64,000 nucleotides of DNA, taken from assembly GCA_947498815.1 (NCBI GenBank), contig CANMLU010000011.1, positions 103,486-167,485 of the forward strand. The letters run 5' to 3'. The notes beneath the pieces were generated by a model. That model did not search any database, had not been told where the DNA came from, and saw only the letters and a program-made list of their open reading frames with translations. This stretch comes from an uncultured Aquimarina sp. (lineage in GTDB: Bacteria; Bacteroidota; Bacteroidia; Flavobacteriales; Flavobacteriaceae). Within the stretch, counting starts at the first letter, position 1. Each line of letters opens with the position of its first letter. Below are positions 8,687 through 16,992 of the stretch, piece after piece. Position numbers and translations under genes: made by a program.

Positions 8687-10747
8687 TTGGAAACAAAAAT
8701 TCAGACCCCAACAGCAGACAAGAGACGTATTAATCTTGAAAAGCATGAAGATGTTCGAGTTGATAACTATTTTTGGCTAAATGATAGAGAAAACCCTAAT
8801 GTGATTGATTATTTGAAGCAGGAGAATGATTATAACGATAGGATGACTGCTCATACAAAGGATTTTCAATCAGATCTTTTTGAGGAGATGAAAGCACGCA
8901 TCAAAGAAGACGATTCATCTGTACCTTATAAACTCAATGGTTATTGGTATATCACACGATACGAGAAAGGTAAGGATTATCCAATCTATTCACGTAAGAA
9001 AGAAACACTAGACGGACCAGAGGAAATACTTTTTGATTGTAATATAGAAGCCAAAGGGCATAATTATTTTAAAATGGTCGGGCTTAATATAAGTCCGGAT
9101 AATAAACTTGTGGCTTTTGGTGTTGATACCGTTAGTAGACGAAATTATACCATACGTATCAAAAACCTTGAAACGGGTAAAATATATCCAGAAGTTATTG
9201 AAACTACTACAGGAGGTAGTACATGGGCGGCAGACAGCAAAACTCTATTTTATACTAAAAAAGATGTCGAAACTTTAAGATCAGATAAAGTTTATAGACA
9301 TGTGTTAGATACGCCTGTTACTGAAGATGTTGAGATATATAATGAGACGGATGATACTTTCTATACGTTTGTGTATAAAACCAAATCAAAAAGGTTTTTG
9401 GTTATTGGTTCTGGCAGTACTCTCACTACCGAGTATAGGATATTAAAAGCTGATGATCCAATGGGAGAATTTAAAGTTTTCCAACCAAGAGTCAGGGGGC
9501 TTGAGTATGGAATCGCTCATTATAACGATCATTTTTATGTGTTAACCAATGCCGATGATGCTAAGAATTTTAAATTAATGAAGGTTTCTGAAGATAACAC
9601 ATCAAAAGAGAATTGGAAAGACGTTATCCCACACCGAAAGGACGTTTTGTTGGAGGATATCGAGATTTTCAAAGATTATTATGTTGTTAGTGAGCGAAGT
9701 AATGGCCTTAATATGATTAATGTTAAGCGTTGGGATGGAAAAGCAGATTATTATTTACCTTTTGATAACGAAACGTATACAGCTTATGTGAGTACAAATC
9801 CTGATTTTGATACGAAAACCCTTAGGTATTCCTATAATTCATTAACCACCCCTAATTCTGTGATCGATTTTGACATGGAAACAAAGGAAAAGCAAATCAA
9901 AAAAGAGCAAGAGGTTCTAGGTGGAAAATTTGACAAAAACAATTATGTTTCCGAAAGAATATGGGCTACTGCTATTGATGGTACCAAAGTTCCTATTTCT
10001 TTGGTGTATAGAAAAGGAATTCAAAAGAACGGGACGAATCCTGTTCTACAATATGCATATGGTTCATATGGGTCAACAATTGATCCTTATTTTTCTACTG
10101 CTCGTTTAAGTTTACTAGACAGAGGTTTTATTTATGCTATTGCACATATTAGAGGAGGAGAATACCTTGGAAGGTCATGGTATGAAGATGGAAAACTGTT
10201 TAAGAAAAAAAATACATTTACCGATTTTGTCGATTGCTCCAGGTTTTTAATAGAGCAAAATTATACTTCGCCAGATCATTTATATGCTATGGGCGGCTCG
10301 GCAGGAGGCTTGCTAATGGGAGTGGTAGTGAATATTTCACCAGAGTTATATAATGGTGTCGTGGCAGCAGTTCCGTTTGTTGATGTTGTTACAACAATGC
10401 TAGATGATAGTATTCCACTTACTACCGGTGAGTATGATGAATGGGGAAACCCTAATGAAAAAGATTATTATGAATATATGAAATCCTATTCTCCATATGA
10501 CAATGTTCATGCTCAGGAATACCCTAATATGCTTGTTACAACGGGTTTGCATGATTCTCAAGTGCAGTATTGGGAGCCGGCGAAATGGGTGGCAAAACTT
10601 AGAGAGTTAAAAACAGATGATAATTTATTACTCTTGCATACGAATATGGATGCGGGCCATGGTGGAGCTTCAGGAAGATTCGAAGCTTTAAAAGAAGTGG
10701 CAGAAGAGTATGCCTTTTTATTAGATTTGGAAGGCATAAAGTGTTAA
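8687..10747 (+). CDS. ptrB: S9 family oligopeptidase (oligopeptidase B-like, protease II)
   Basis: 686 aa cytoplasmic serine peptidase with an N-terminal seven-bladed propeller (about residues 1-410) and a C-terminal alpha/beta hydrolase domain. The catalytic serine is in YAMGGSAGGLLMG, the Asp in TGLHDSQVQYW and the His in NMDAGHGGASGR, in the order expected for S9A. Oligopeptidase B cleaves short peptides after basic residues; specificity is inferred from the family. The start codon is TTG, since no ATG in frame lies before residue 48 and the N-terminus from TTG (ETKIQTPTADKRRINLEKH) aligns with the family. Confidence 0.9.
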   Translation: METKIQTPTADKRRINLEKHEDVRVDNYFWLNDRENPNVIDYLKQENDYNDRMTAHTKDFQSDLFEEMKARIKEDDSSVPYKLNGYWYITRYEKGKDYPIYSRKKETLDGPEEILFDCNIEAKGHNYFKMVGLNISPDNKLVAFGVDTVSRRNYTIRIKNLETGKIYPEVIETTTGGSTWAADSKTLFYTKKDVETLRSDKVYRHVLDTPVTEDVEIYNETDDTFYTFVYKTKSKRFLVIGSGSTLTTEYRILKADDPMGEFKVFQPRVRGLEYGIAHYNDHFYVLTNADDAKNFKLMKVSEDNTSKENWKDVIPHRKDVLLEDIEIFKDYYVVSERSNGLNMINVKRWDGKADYYLPFDNETYTAYVSTNPDFDTKTLRYSYNSLTTPNSVIDFDMETKEKQIKKEQEVLGGKFDKNNYVSERIWATAIDGTKVPISLVYRKGIQKNGTNPVLQYAYGSYGSTIDPYFSTARLSLLDRGFIYAIAHIRGGEYLGRSWYEDGKLFKKKNTFTDFVDCSRFLIEQNYTSPDHLYAMGGSAGGLLMGVVVNISPELYNGVVAAVPFVDVVTTMLDDSIPLTTGEYDEWGNPNEKDYYEYMKSYSPYDNVHAQEYPNMLVTTGLHDSQVQYWEPAKWVAKLRELKTDDNLLLLHTNMDAGHGGASGRFEALKEVAEEYAFLLDLEGIKC

Positions 10748-10835
10748 TTAAAAAATTTAATGTAACTTCGTACCGTTTTTTAAGCAGTTTGTGGATCCCC
10801 CGTTTTATTCTACAAAACTGTTAAATCACAACTAT

Positions 10836-11876
10836 ATGAAAGAAAATATACAGGCTTACAATAATGTTCTTGAACTTATAGGTAATACTCCACTTGTAAA
10901 ACTGAACAAAATTATGAAAGGTTTTCCTGGAAATTATTACGCCAAAATTGAGTCTTTTAATCCAGGACACTCCACAAAAGATAGAATAGCACTTTACATT
11001 ATAGAACAAGCTGAAAAAAAGGGAATCCTTAAACCGGGAGACACTATTATAGAAACCACTAGTGGTAATACTGGTTTTAGCTTGGCAATGGTTAGTGTAA
11101 TTAAAGGATACGAGTGTATCTTGGCAGTAAGTTCGAAATCTTCGAAAGATAAAATTGCTATGCTCAAAAACATGGGCGCCAAGGTTTATGTTTGTCCTGC
11201 ACATGTAAGCGCAGATGATCCAAGATCTTATTATCAAGTAGCAAAAAGATTACATGAAGAAATAAAAGGATCGGTATATATAAATCAATATTTTAATGAA
11301 TTAAATATTGATGCGCATTATAATTCGACAGGTCCAGAGATTTGGGATCAAACTAACGGGCATCTTACACATTTTGTAGCATGTTGTGGAACCGGAGGAA
11401 CAATATCGGGTACCGCTAGATATTTAAAAGAGCAAAATCAAGACATTAGAGTATTGGGAATAGATGCTTACGGATCAGTACTCAAAAAATATCATGAAAC
11501 CAATGAGTTTGATGAAAAGGAAATTTACCCGTATCGTATCGAAGGGTTAGGAAAAAACCTGATTCCTAGTGCAACAGATTTTGAAGCTATTGATAGATTT
11601 GAAAAGGTTAATGACGAAGATAGTGCTCATACAGCAAGAGAATTAGCTAAAAAAGAAGGTATGTTTTTGGGATATACTAGTGGAGCAGCAATTCAAGGTA
11701 TAAAACAATTGGCGAGTCAAGGAGAATTTGATGAAAACAGTAATGTTATAGTGATTCTTCCTGATCATGGCTCAAGGTATATGAGTAAGGTATATAGTGA
11801 TGACTGGATGACAGAACAAGGCTTTTTTGATAGTCAACATGAAGCAGACGCTACTGAAGTTCAATTTATTAAATAA
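10836..11876 (+). CDS. PLP-dependent cysteine-synthase-family enzyme, probable cysteate synthase
   Basis: 346 aa from ATG 10836 (an ATG at 10791 adds 15 poorly fitting residues). It has the beta-family PLP fold: [15 protein letters not shown], the PLP lysine in [13 protein letters not shown], the substrate loop [11 protein letters not shown] and the phosphate-binding loop [16 protein letters not shown]. Classical CysK has NPGGSVKDR, so the pocket here differs (GHS). It lies upstream of an SPT-like acyltransferase gene on the same strand. In capnine synthesis a CysK-like cysteate synthase (CapA) feeds a cysteate fatty-acyltransferase (CapB); this pair fits that pathway. A plain cysteine or cystathionine beta-synthase role remains possible. 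Confidence 0.75.
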   Translation: MKENIQAYNNVLELIGNTPLVKLNKIMKGFPGNYYAKIESFNPGHSTKDRIALYIIEQAEKKGILKPGDTIIETTSGNTGFSLAMVSVIKGYECILAVSSKSSKDKIAMLKNMGAKVYVCPAHVSADDPRSYYQVAKRLHEEIKGSVYINQYFNELNIDAHYNSTGPEIWDQTNGHLTHFVACCGTGGTISGTARYLKEQNQDIRVLGIDAYGSVLKKYHETNEFDEKEIYPYRIEGLGKNLIPSATDFEAIDRFEKVNDEDSAHTARELAKKEGMFLGYTSGAAIQGIKQLASQGEFDENSNVIVILPDHGSRYMSKVYSDDWMTEQGFFDSQHEADATEVQFIK

Positions 11877-11901
11877 TAGAAAAAACCTTACCAAGATTTT
11901 T

Positions 11902-11931
11902 AAAAGCATCCCATATTAATGGGATGCTTTT
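11902..11931 (+). terminator. Rho-independent terminator
   Basis: A 13-bp stem (11902-11914 and 11919-11931) with a 4-base loop followed by a T-run. It separates the cysteate-synthase-like gene from the acyltransferase gene, so the two are not one simple operon; a near-consensus -7 box (TATTTTCG, 12118-12125) precedes the next gene. Confidence 0.85.
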
Positions 11932-12153
11932 TTATTCTAGAATTTCTTCAATAATCATCTTTAATTTTTGTTATAATAATTAACGATTTTGTATCATAAA
12001 TTATTTGTAATGTGCAGATAAATAGGTGTTTCAGGATATTTTTAACTGAATAATTGTTAAAATAACATTTTATAAAAGTGATTTCAAATATAATTATGTC
12101 ATCAAATCAATTTTCCGTATTTTCGCAAACTTATAAGAAACAATTTTTGATAG

Positions 12154-13413
12154 ATGAGAGATTTATTTGATAAAATTTATAAAGACAAAGGACCATTAGG
12201 GAAATGGGCAGATCAAGCAGAAGGATATTTTGTTTTTCCCAAACTTGAAGGTCCTATATCAAATAGAATGAAGTTTCAGGGGCGTGAAGTAATCACTTGG
12301 AGTATCAATGATTATTTGGGGCTTGCTGATAAGGAAGAAGTTCGTAAAGTAGATGCCGAGGCTGCCGCTGCTTATGGTTCGGCTTATCCAATGGGAGCTA
12401 GAATGATGAGTGGACACACCGATCTTCATGAACAATTACAAAATGAACTTGCAGAATTCGTAGACAAAGAAGCTGCATATTTATTAAATTTTGGATACCA
12501 GGGAATGGTTTCTACCATTGATGCATTGGTTGGCAAAGATGATATTATTGTTTATGATGTAGATGCGCATGCATGTATAATTGATGGTGTTAGATTACAC
12601 CAGGGAAAAAGATATACGTATCGTCATAATGATATCGAGAGCATCGACAAAAACCTAATGCGAGCTACCAAAATGGCCGAAAAAACTGGTGGAGGAATCT
12701 TGTTGATCTCTGAAGGTGTTTTTGGAATGCGTGGTGAGCAAGGTAGGTTAAAGGAAATTGTGGCGCTCAAAGAAAAATATAATTTTAGATTATTTGTTGA
12801 TGATGCACATGGTTTTGGTACTTTGGGTGAAACAGGAGCTGGAACAGGCGAGGAGCAGGGGATACAAGATCAAATAGATGTGTATTTTGCTACGTTTGCA
12901 AAATCTATGGCCAGTACAGGTGCATTTATCGCTGCAGATCAAGAGATTATCGATTACTTAAAATATAATTTACGTTCTCAAATGTTTGCCAAATCGCTTC
13001 AGATGCAACTTGTAGTAGGAGCATTGAAAAGGTTGGATATGCTTAGAACCATGCCAGAGCTAAAGGCTAAGTTATGGGAGAATGTAAATGCATTACAAAA
13101 TGGATTACGAGATAGAGGTTTTGATCTGGGAACTACACAAAGTTGTGTAACCCCTGTATATCTTAAAGGTAGTATTCCTGAAGCTATGGCTTTGGTGAAA
13201 GATCTTAGAGAAAACCACGGTATATTCTGTTCAATAGTAGTGTACCCAGTAATACCAAAAGGATTAATCTTATTAAGATTGATTCCTACCGCTTCTCATA
13301 CGATGGAAGATATTGAAGAAACACTGGTTGCATTTTCTGCGATACGAGAGCGTTTAGAAAATGGAACGTACAAGCGAATGTCTGCTGCAGTTGCTGCTGC
13401 AATGGGCGAGTAG
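12154..13413 (+). CDS. Alpha-oxoamine synthase, probable cysteate-C-fatty-acyltransferase (SPT-like)
   Basis: 419 aa PLP enzyme of the KBL/AONS/SPT group, which condenses an amino acid with an acyl-thioester. Visible marks: GARMMSGHTDLHEQLQNELA, the Asp of DDAHGFGTLGETG, and the PLP lysine in YFATFAKSMASTGAF. It is longer at the N-terminus than BioF or Kbl (MRDLFDKIYKDKGPLGKWA) and its N-terminus is unlike the Bacteroides sphingolipid SPT as I remember it. With the CysK-like gene upstream, a role as CapB, making 3-ketocapnine from cysteate and acyl thioester for sulfonolipids, is the best inference. Sulfonolipids are typical of gliding Bacteroidota. Confidence 0.75.
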   Translation: MRDLFDKIYKDKGPLGKWADQAEGYFVFPKLEGPISNRMKFQGREVITWSINDYLGLADKEEVRKVDAEAAAAYGSAYPMGARMMSGHTDLHEQLQNELAEFVDKEAAYLLNFGYQGMVSTIDALVGKDDIIVYDVDAHACIIDGVRLHQGKRYTYRHNDIESIDKNLMRATKMAEKTGGGILLISEGVFGMRGEQGRLKEIVALKEKYNFRLFVDDAHGFGTLGETGAGTGEEQGIQDQIDVYFATFAKSMASTGAFIAADQEIIDYLKYNLRSQMFAKSLQMQLVVGALKRLDMLRTMPELKAKLWENVNALQNGLRDRGFDLGTTQSCVTPVYLKGSIPEAMALVKDLRENHGIFCSIVVYPVIPKGLILLRLIPTASHTMEDIEETLVAFSAIRERLENGTYKRMSAAVAAAMGE

Positions 13414-13440
13414 TTTATGATTATACTATAAATAGAAATA

Positions 13441-13467
13441 AAAAAACCGCTTATTAAGCGGTTTTTT
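13441..13467. terminator. Bidirectional terminator
   Basis: A 13-bp stem around a single central T (13441-13453 and 13455-13467) with flanking A and T runs, between the convergent acyltransferase and GNAT-like genes. Confidence 0.9.
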
Positions 13468-13470
13468 TAT

Positions 13471-14589
13471 TTAAATATCTTTCCTGAACGTTCTTCGCAT
13501 TTTGTGCTGTTCATGTTCATAGCCATTCCAAAGGGCCTGTATCGCTTTATTCTCTTCTAATTCAGGGTTAGTTTCAACCATTTCAATTCCGTTTCGTAAA
13601 AAAGCTTCATTCATTTCCTTAAAGATAAGTGCTGTAATACCCTTATTTTGATATTGAGGATCAACACCAATAAGATAAAAAGCAGCAGTATCATTTCTGC
13701 GCTGTGCTTTTAGGATATGCAAAAACCGTAGCGGATATATTTTTCCATTCATTCTCTTTAAAGCTTTTGAAAATGAAGGCATCACTATTGAAAAAGCAAT
13801 AAGTTTACCTGTTTTATCCGCGATACAAGTAATGTATTCTGGGTTAAGGTAGGGCAAATACTTTTTCTTGTACATATCCACCTGATATTGTTGTATGGGT
13901 ACAAACGTTTGTAAACTACTATACGTTTTGTTTAGTAATTCAAACATATCATCGGCATATTTAAGAATTTCTTTACTTTTTTTGAATTTAAGCAATTGAA
14001 GTTCATATCGCTCGCTGATAACCTTAGCAAATTTTACTACTTTTTCTTTTGTTTGCTTTGGGATCTTTATTTTATATTCTACCCAAGTAGCAGCAGGTTC
14101 AAAATTTAATTGTTCCAAATGCTTTGAGTAGTAAGGGTAATTATACCAGGTGATCATGGTGTTTAATTCCTCAAACCCCTTGATTAAAATACCTGCCTTA
14201 TCCATATTCGAAAAACCAACAGGACCCTCCATATATTCCAATGAATGTGTGGTGCCATATTCTGCTACTTTTTGCAATAGTGCTTTGGTAACTTCTATGT
14301 CATCAATAACATCAAACCATCCAAAACGAACTTTGGGTTTTTTTTGTTCTTTTACTTCAATCCAGTTAATGATAGCAGCTATTCGGCCAACTATAGTGTC
14401 ACCTTTGTATGCAAGAAAGTACTTTGCATCCGCATTTTTAAAAACAGGATTCTTTTTGGGATTCATTACATCACGTTCTTCTTTTATGATAGAAGGAACG
14501 TAATAGGGGGAGTCTTTATATAAATCAAAAGGAAACTTAACGAATGTAGTTAAATCTCCTTTTGAAGTAATTTCTTTAATCGTAATCAT
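13471..14589 (-). CDS. GNAT-fold acetyltransferase-like protein, conserved in Bacteroidota
   Basis: 372 aa. The C-terminal half shows a GNAT-like acetyl-CoA region (FYLIGVDPQYQNKGITALIFKEMNEAF, with Q/G-x-G-x-A loop character), followed by the family ending MVETNPELEENKAIQALWNGY. The N-terminal half (FPFDLYKDSPYYVPSIIKEE, EGPVGFSNMDKAGILIKGF) is characteristic of a conserved Bacteroidota family. Members are sometimes labelled GTP cyclohydrolase, which I see no support for. The substrate is unknown. ATG at 14589. Confidence 0.7.
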   Translation of the reverse strand: MITIKEITSKGDLTTFVKFPFDLYKDSPYYVPSIIKEERDVMNPKKNPVFKNADAKYFLAYKGDTIVGRIAAIINWIEVKEQKKPKVRFGWFDVIDDIEVTKALLQKVAEYGTTHSLEYMEGPVGFSNMDKAGILIKGFEELNTMITWYNYPYYSKHLEQLNFEPAATWVEYKIKIPKQTKEKVVKFAKVISERYELQLLKFKKSKEILKYADDMFELLNKTYSSLQTFVPIQQYQVDMYKKKYLPYLNPEYITCIADKTGKLIAFSIVMPSFSKALKRMNGKIYPLRFLHILKAQRRNDTAAFYLIGVDPQYQNKGITALIFKEMNEAFLRNGIEMVETNPELEENKAIQALWNGYEHEQHKMRRTFRKDI

Positions 14590-14697
14590 ATATCTTCTGT
14601 AATTCGCAACAAATATATAACCCTTTTATTAAAAATAGTTAATGCTTTTAAATCATTTTATGGTTATGCTAAATGAAATCGGATTCTAATACTTTGA

Positions 14698-16371
14698 TTA
14701 CTCATCAAAATCCTCGAGTTCTTTATCAATATCTTCCTCTATTTTATTGTCTTTTTCTTCATTTTTCTTGCGCTTCTGTTCCTCTTTCTTACGTTTTTTC
14801 TCATCTTTTAAACGTTTCTTTTCTTCTTTCTTTCTGCGCTTTTCTTCCTCCTTTTTCGCTTTGGCTTGATCTTGCTGATATTTGTCATATTCGGCATCGA
14901 TATCTTCTTCTTGCTGCTTTTCCTCTTTCTTCTCTTCTTGTTTTTCTTCTACTTTCTTTTCTTTTTCTTCTTCCTGATTAAGTTCTCTTTCAAGTTTTTC
15001 AAGCTCCTGAAGTTCTTTATCAATTTCATCAAGTTCATTATCGACACCTTGCTCTTGTTCCATTTTATCTAACTCGGCATCAATATCATTGATCATTTTT
15101 TGTTTTTCTTTTTCGGCTTTAAGTTCTGCTTTTTCGGCAGCTCTAGCTTCTTTAGCCTCACGTTTTAGCCTTCTAGCTTCTTCTTTTTTGAATTTTTTAC
15201 CTTCTTTTTTATCTACTTTTTCTTGCTCAATTCGCTCACGTTCTAATCGTTCTTCGGTACGTCTTTCATCAAGATCTTGTTCCATTTCCTCTCTAAAACC
15301 ATCATCTTCGAAATCATTAATAAACGGGGTTTTTTCAAGCTTAAGGCTATCGTTCTCAACCCCTTCGAAATCTTCGCCTTCAAGATCTTCACCATCAAGA
15401 TCTTCACCTTCCTCGTCTTCTTCCTCTTCACCTTCTTTGATACCGCCCTCTAATCCTGGCTGTTCAATGATTTCATCTTTTGTGTGCCAATCAAACCTGT
15501 ATGAAGCTCCAAAGCTGCATGTAAATATTGATGGAGTGTCTTTAAAATTAAAAGCTAGGTTCGCATCAAACTGCAAATCTTGATCAAATAAATAGGCACC
15601 ACCAATTCTCATTATGTTATCACTATAAAAATCACTTTTCTGCACTTCAAATTCAGCAAAACCTGCCCATTTGTCGTTTACTGTATGTGTTGCGGTCATT
15701 ATTAAACCAATTGCGGGATTGTCTGTAGTCACCTTATCCACAATGATATTGGTTACAAAAGCCCAATCTCCTCCATAACTTGTAGTCCAATTGTTTTGAG
15801 TAGCGACAACGAACTTGGGGCTTATTGATGCGTCGGTAGGAAATGTAAAAGGATTGTTTGAAGCAACAAAATTAGCACCTGCGTATGCCGAAACTGCCGG
15901 AATCAATGTTTTCCATTTAAATCTGTAGTGTTCCTTCGCACTTTTAAGACTGGCATAATCTGTAGAATCTTTTTCTTTTGGTTTTTTATAAGGGTCGTAG
16001 ATTAAATATTTCGCTCCAAGCGTATTAACTTCAAAATTGCTTCTATTTATTTTTTCTTCATTGGCACCGATAGTACGTTTTACCCCATCTGCTCTAAATG
16101 TACCATTCAATCTTATTTCAAGTTGTTCGATAAGCAACCCATATCTTACCGTATAATCTAATTTAAAAACATTGGTTTTGGTATCTAAAATCTTGTGTTT
16201 CTCTTTTCCAAAACCCATACCGCCTTCAAGTTGCAGAACATTATTACCAACAGAAAAAGCACCTTGAGAGGTACCAGGCCTGTTTGAATTGATCTTTTCG
16301 GTATACTGTGCTGTAACTGTTAATCCGGATAAAAAGAGGATTACAGAAAACAGAATAGATTTAGGGCTCAT
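14698..16371 (-). CDS. Outer-membrane barrel-like protein with long Lys/Glu-rich C-terminal tail
   Basis: 557 aa from ATG 16371, chosen because a signal peptide follows at once (MSPKSILFSVILFLSGLTVTAQ); the frame stays open further upstream but would put 48 odd residues before it. Residues about 25-298 are beta-rich (NSNRPGTSQGAFSVGNNVLQLEGG, LDYTVRYGLLIEQLEIRL) and end with GASYRFDW, like the transporter family related to the MetA phenol-degradation porin. Residues about 300-557 are almost only E, K, D, R, Q and L, with runs such as GEDLDGEDLEGEDFEG and KKEEEKRRKKEEKKRLK, predicted to be coiled coil or disordered. Family barrels lack such a tail. It is divergent from the DUF4834 gene. Confidence 0.7.
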   Translation of the reverse strand: MSPKSILFSVILFLSGLTVTAQYTEKINSNRPGTSQGAFSVGNNVLQLEGGMGFGKEKHKILDTKTNVFKLDYTVRYGLLIEQLEIRLNGTFRADGVKRTIGANEEKINRSNFEVNTLGAKYLIYDPYKKPKEKDSTDYASLKSAKEHYRFKWKTLIPAVSAYAGANFVASNNPFTFPTDASISPKFVVATQNNWTTSYGGDWAFVTNIIVDKVTTDNPAIGLIMTATHTVNDKWAGFAEFEVQKSDFYSDNIMRIGGAYLFDQDLQFDANLAFNFKDTPSIFTCSFGASYRFDWHTKDEIIEQPGLEGGIKEGEEEEDEEGEDLDGEDLEGEDFEGVENDSLKLEKTPFINDFEDDGFREEMEQDLDERRTEERLERERIEQEKVDKKEGKKFKKEEARRLKREAKEARAAEKAELKAEKEKQKMINDIDAELDKMEQEQGVDNELDEIDKELQELEKLERELNQEEEKEKKVEEKQEEKKEEKQQEEDIDAEYDKYQQDQAKAKKEEEKRRKKEEKKRLKDEKKRKKEEQKRKKNEEKDNKIEEDIDKELEDFDE

Positions 16372-16471
16372 ATTCAATAGATTTGGTTCAAATATAGCAG
16401 ATTTTATCATTTTTTTAGGACTGTCTGGATGTAATTGTATAGAGAGTTCGCTATTTTTGAAAAAAAATGAT

Positions 16472-16741
16472 ATGCAAGAAGCTTCATTGCAAGGAGTGTT
16501 AAAGGTAATTCTCATTATATTACTAATATATTATGGGCTAAAGGTATTAACGCGTTTATTTGGTCCTCTATTGTTTAAATATGTAACAAAGAAAGCAGGA
16601 GAAAAATTTCAGCAACGGTTTAATCAGTACCAAAATTCGAATCAGCAATCAGAAGGCGAAGTTACTATTGATAAAAAGCCAAAGCAAAATTCTTCTAATA
16701 AAGATGTAGGAGAATATATCGATTATGAAGAGATCGATTGA
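16472..16741 (+). CDS. DUF4834 family small membrane protein
   Basis: 89 aa from ATG 16472; the open frame reaches back to 16289, but that part overlaps the divergent gene and looks noncoding. One membrane helix (VLKVILIILLIYYGLKVLTRLFG) is followed by a basic then polar tail ending GEYIDYEEID. This size, layout and ending match the DUF4834 family of Bacteroidota. The function is not known. Confidence 0.75.
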   Translation: MQEASLQGVLKVILIILLIYYGLKVLTRLFGPLLFKYVTKKAGEKFQQRFNQYQNSNQQSEGEVTIDKKPKQNSSNKDVGEYIDYEEID

Positions 16742-16992
16742 CTTTTCTTATCCACGGGTAAATTATTCGACTATAGAAATTCAAAAAAATAATTCTAAAG
16801 AAAGTTTGCGGTCGACAATAAACAAAATAATACTAGTTTTTACTAAAATATTTTAACTGCCAACTCTAAGCTGCGAACTAGATTTTGTTGCAGTAGTAAT
16901 TTACAAGATTTAAAAATATGTCTTCATTATTATAATATAAGTTACTTATATTTTTTTAATTTGCCGCTTCATTTAGTAAACTTGCACACATC

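Noticed and set aside
13471-14589. GTP cyclohydrolase label for the GNAT-like gene
   Set aside because: No metal or GTP-binding motifs of that family; the C-terminus reads as a GNAT fold.
15089-15583. Plus-strand open frame with a Ser-rich product
   Set aside because: It is the mirror image of the Lys/Glu-rich tail coded on the minus strand; low complexity removes stops on both strands.
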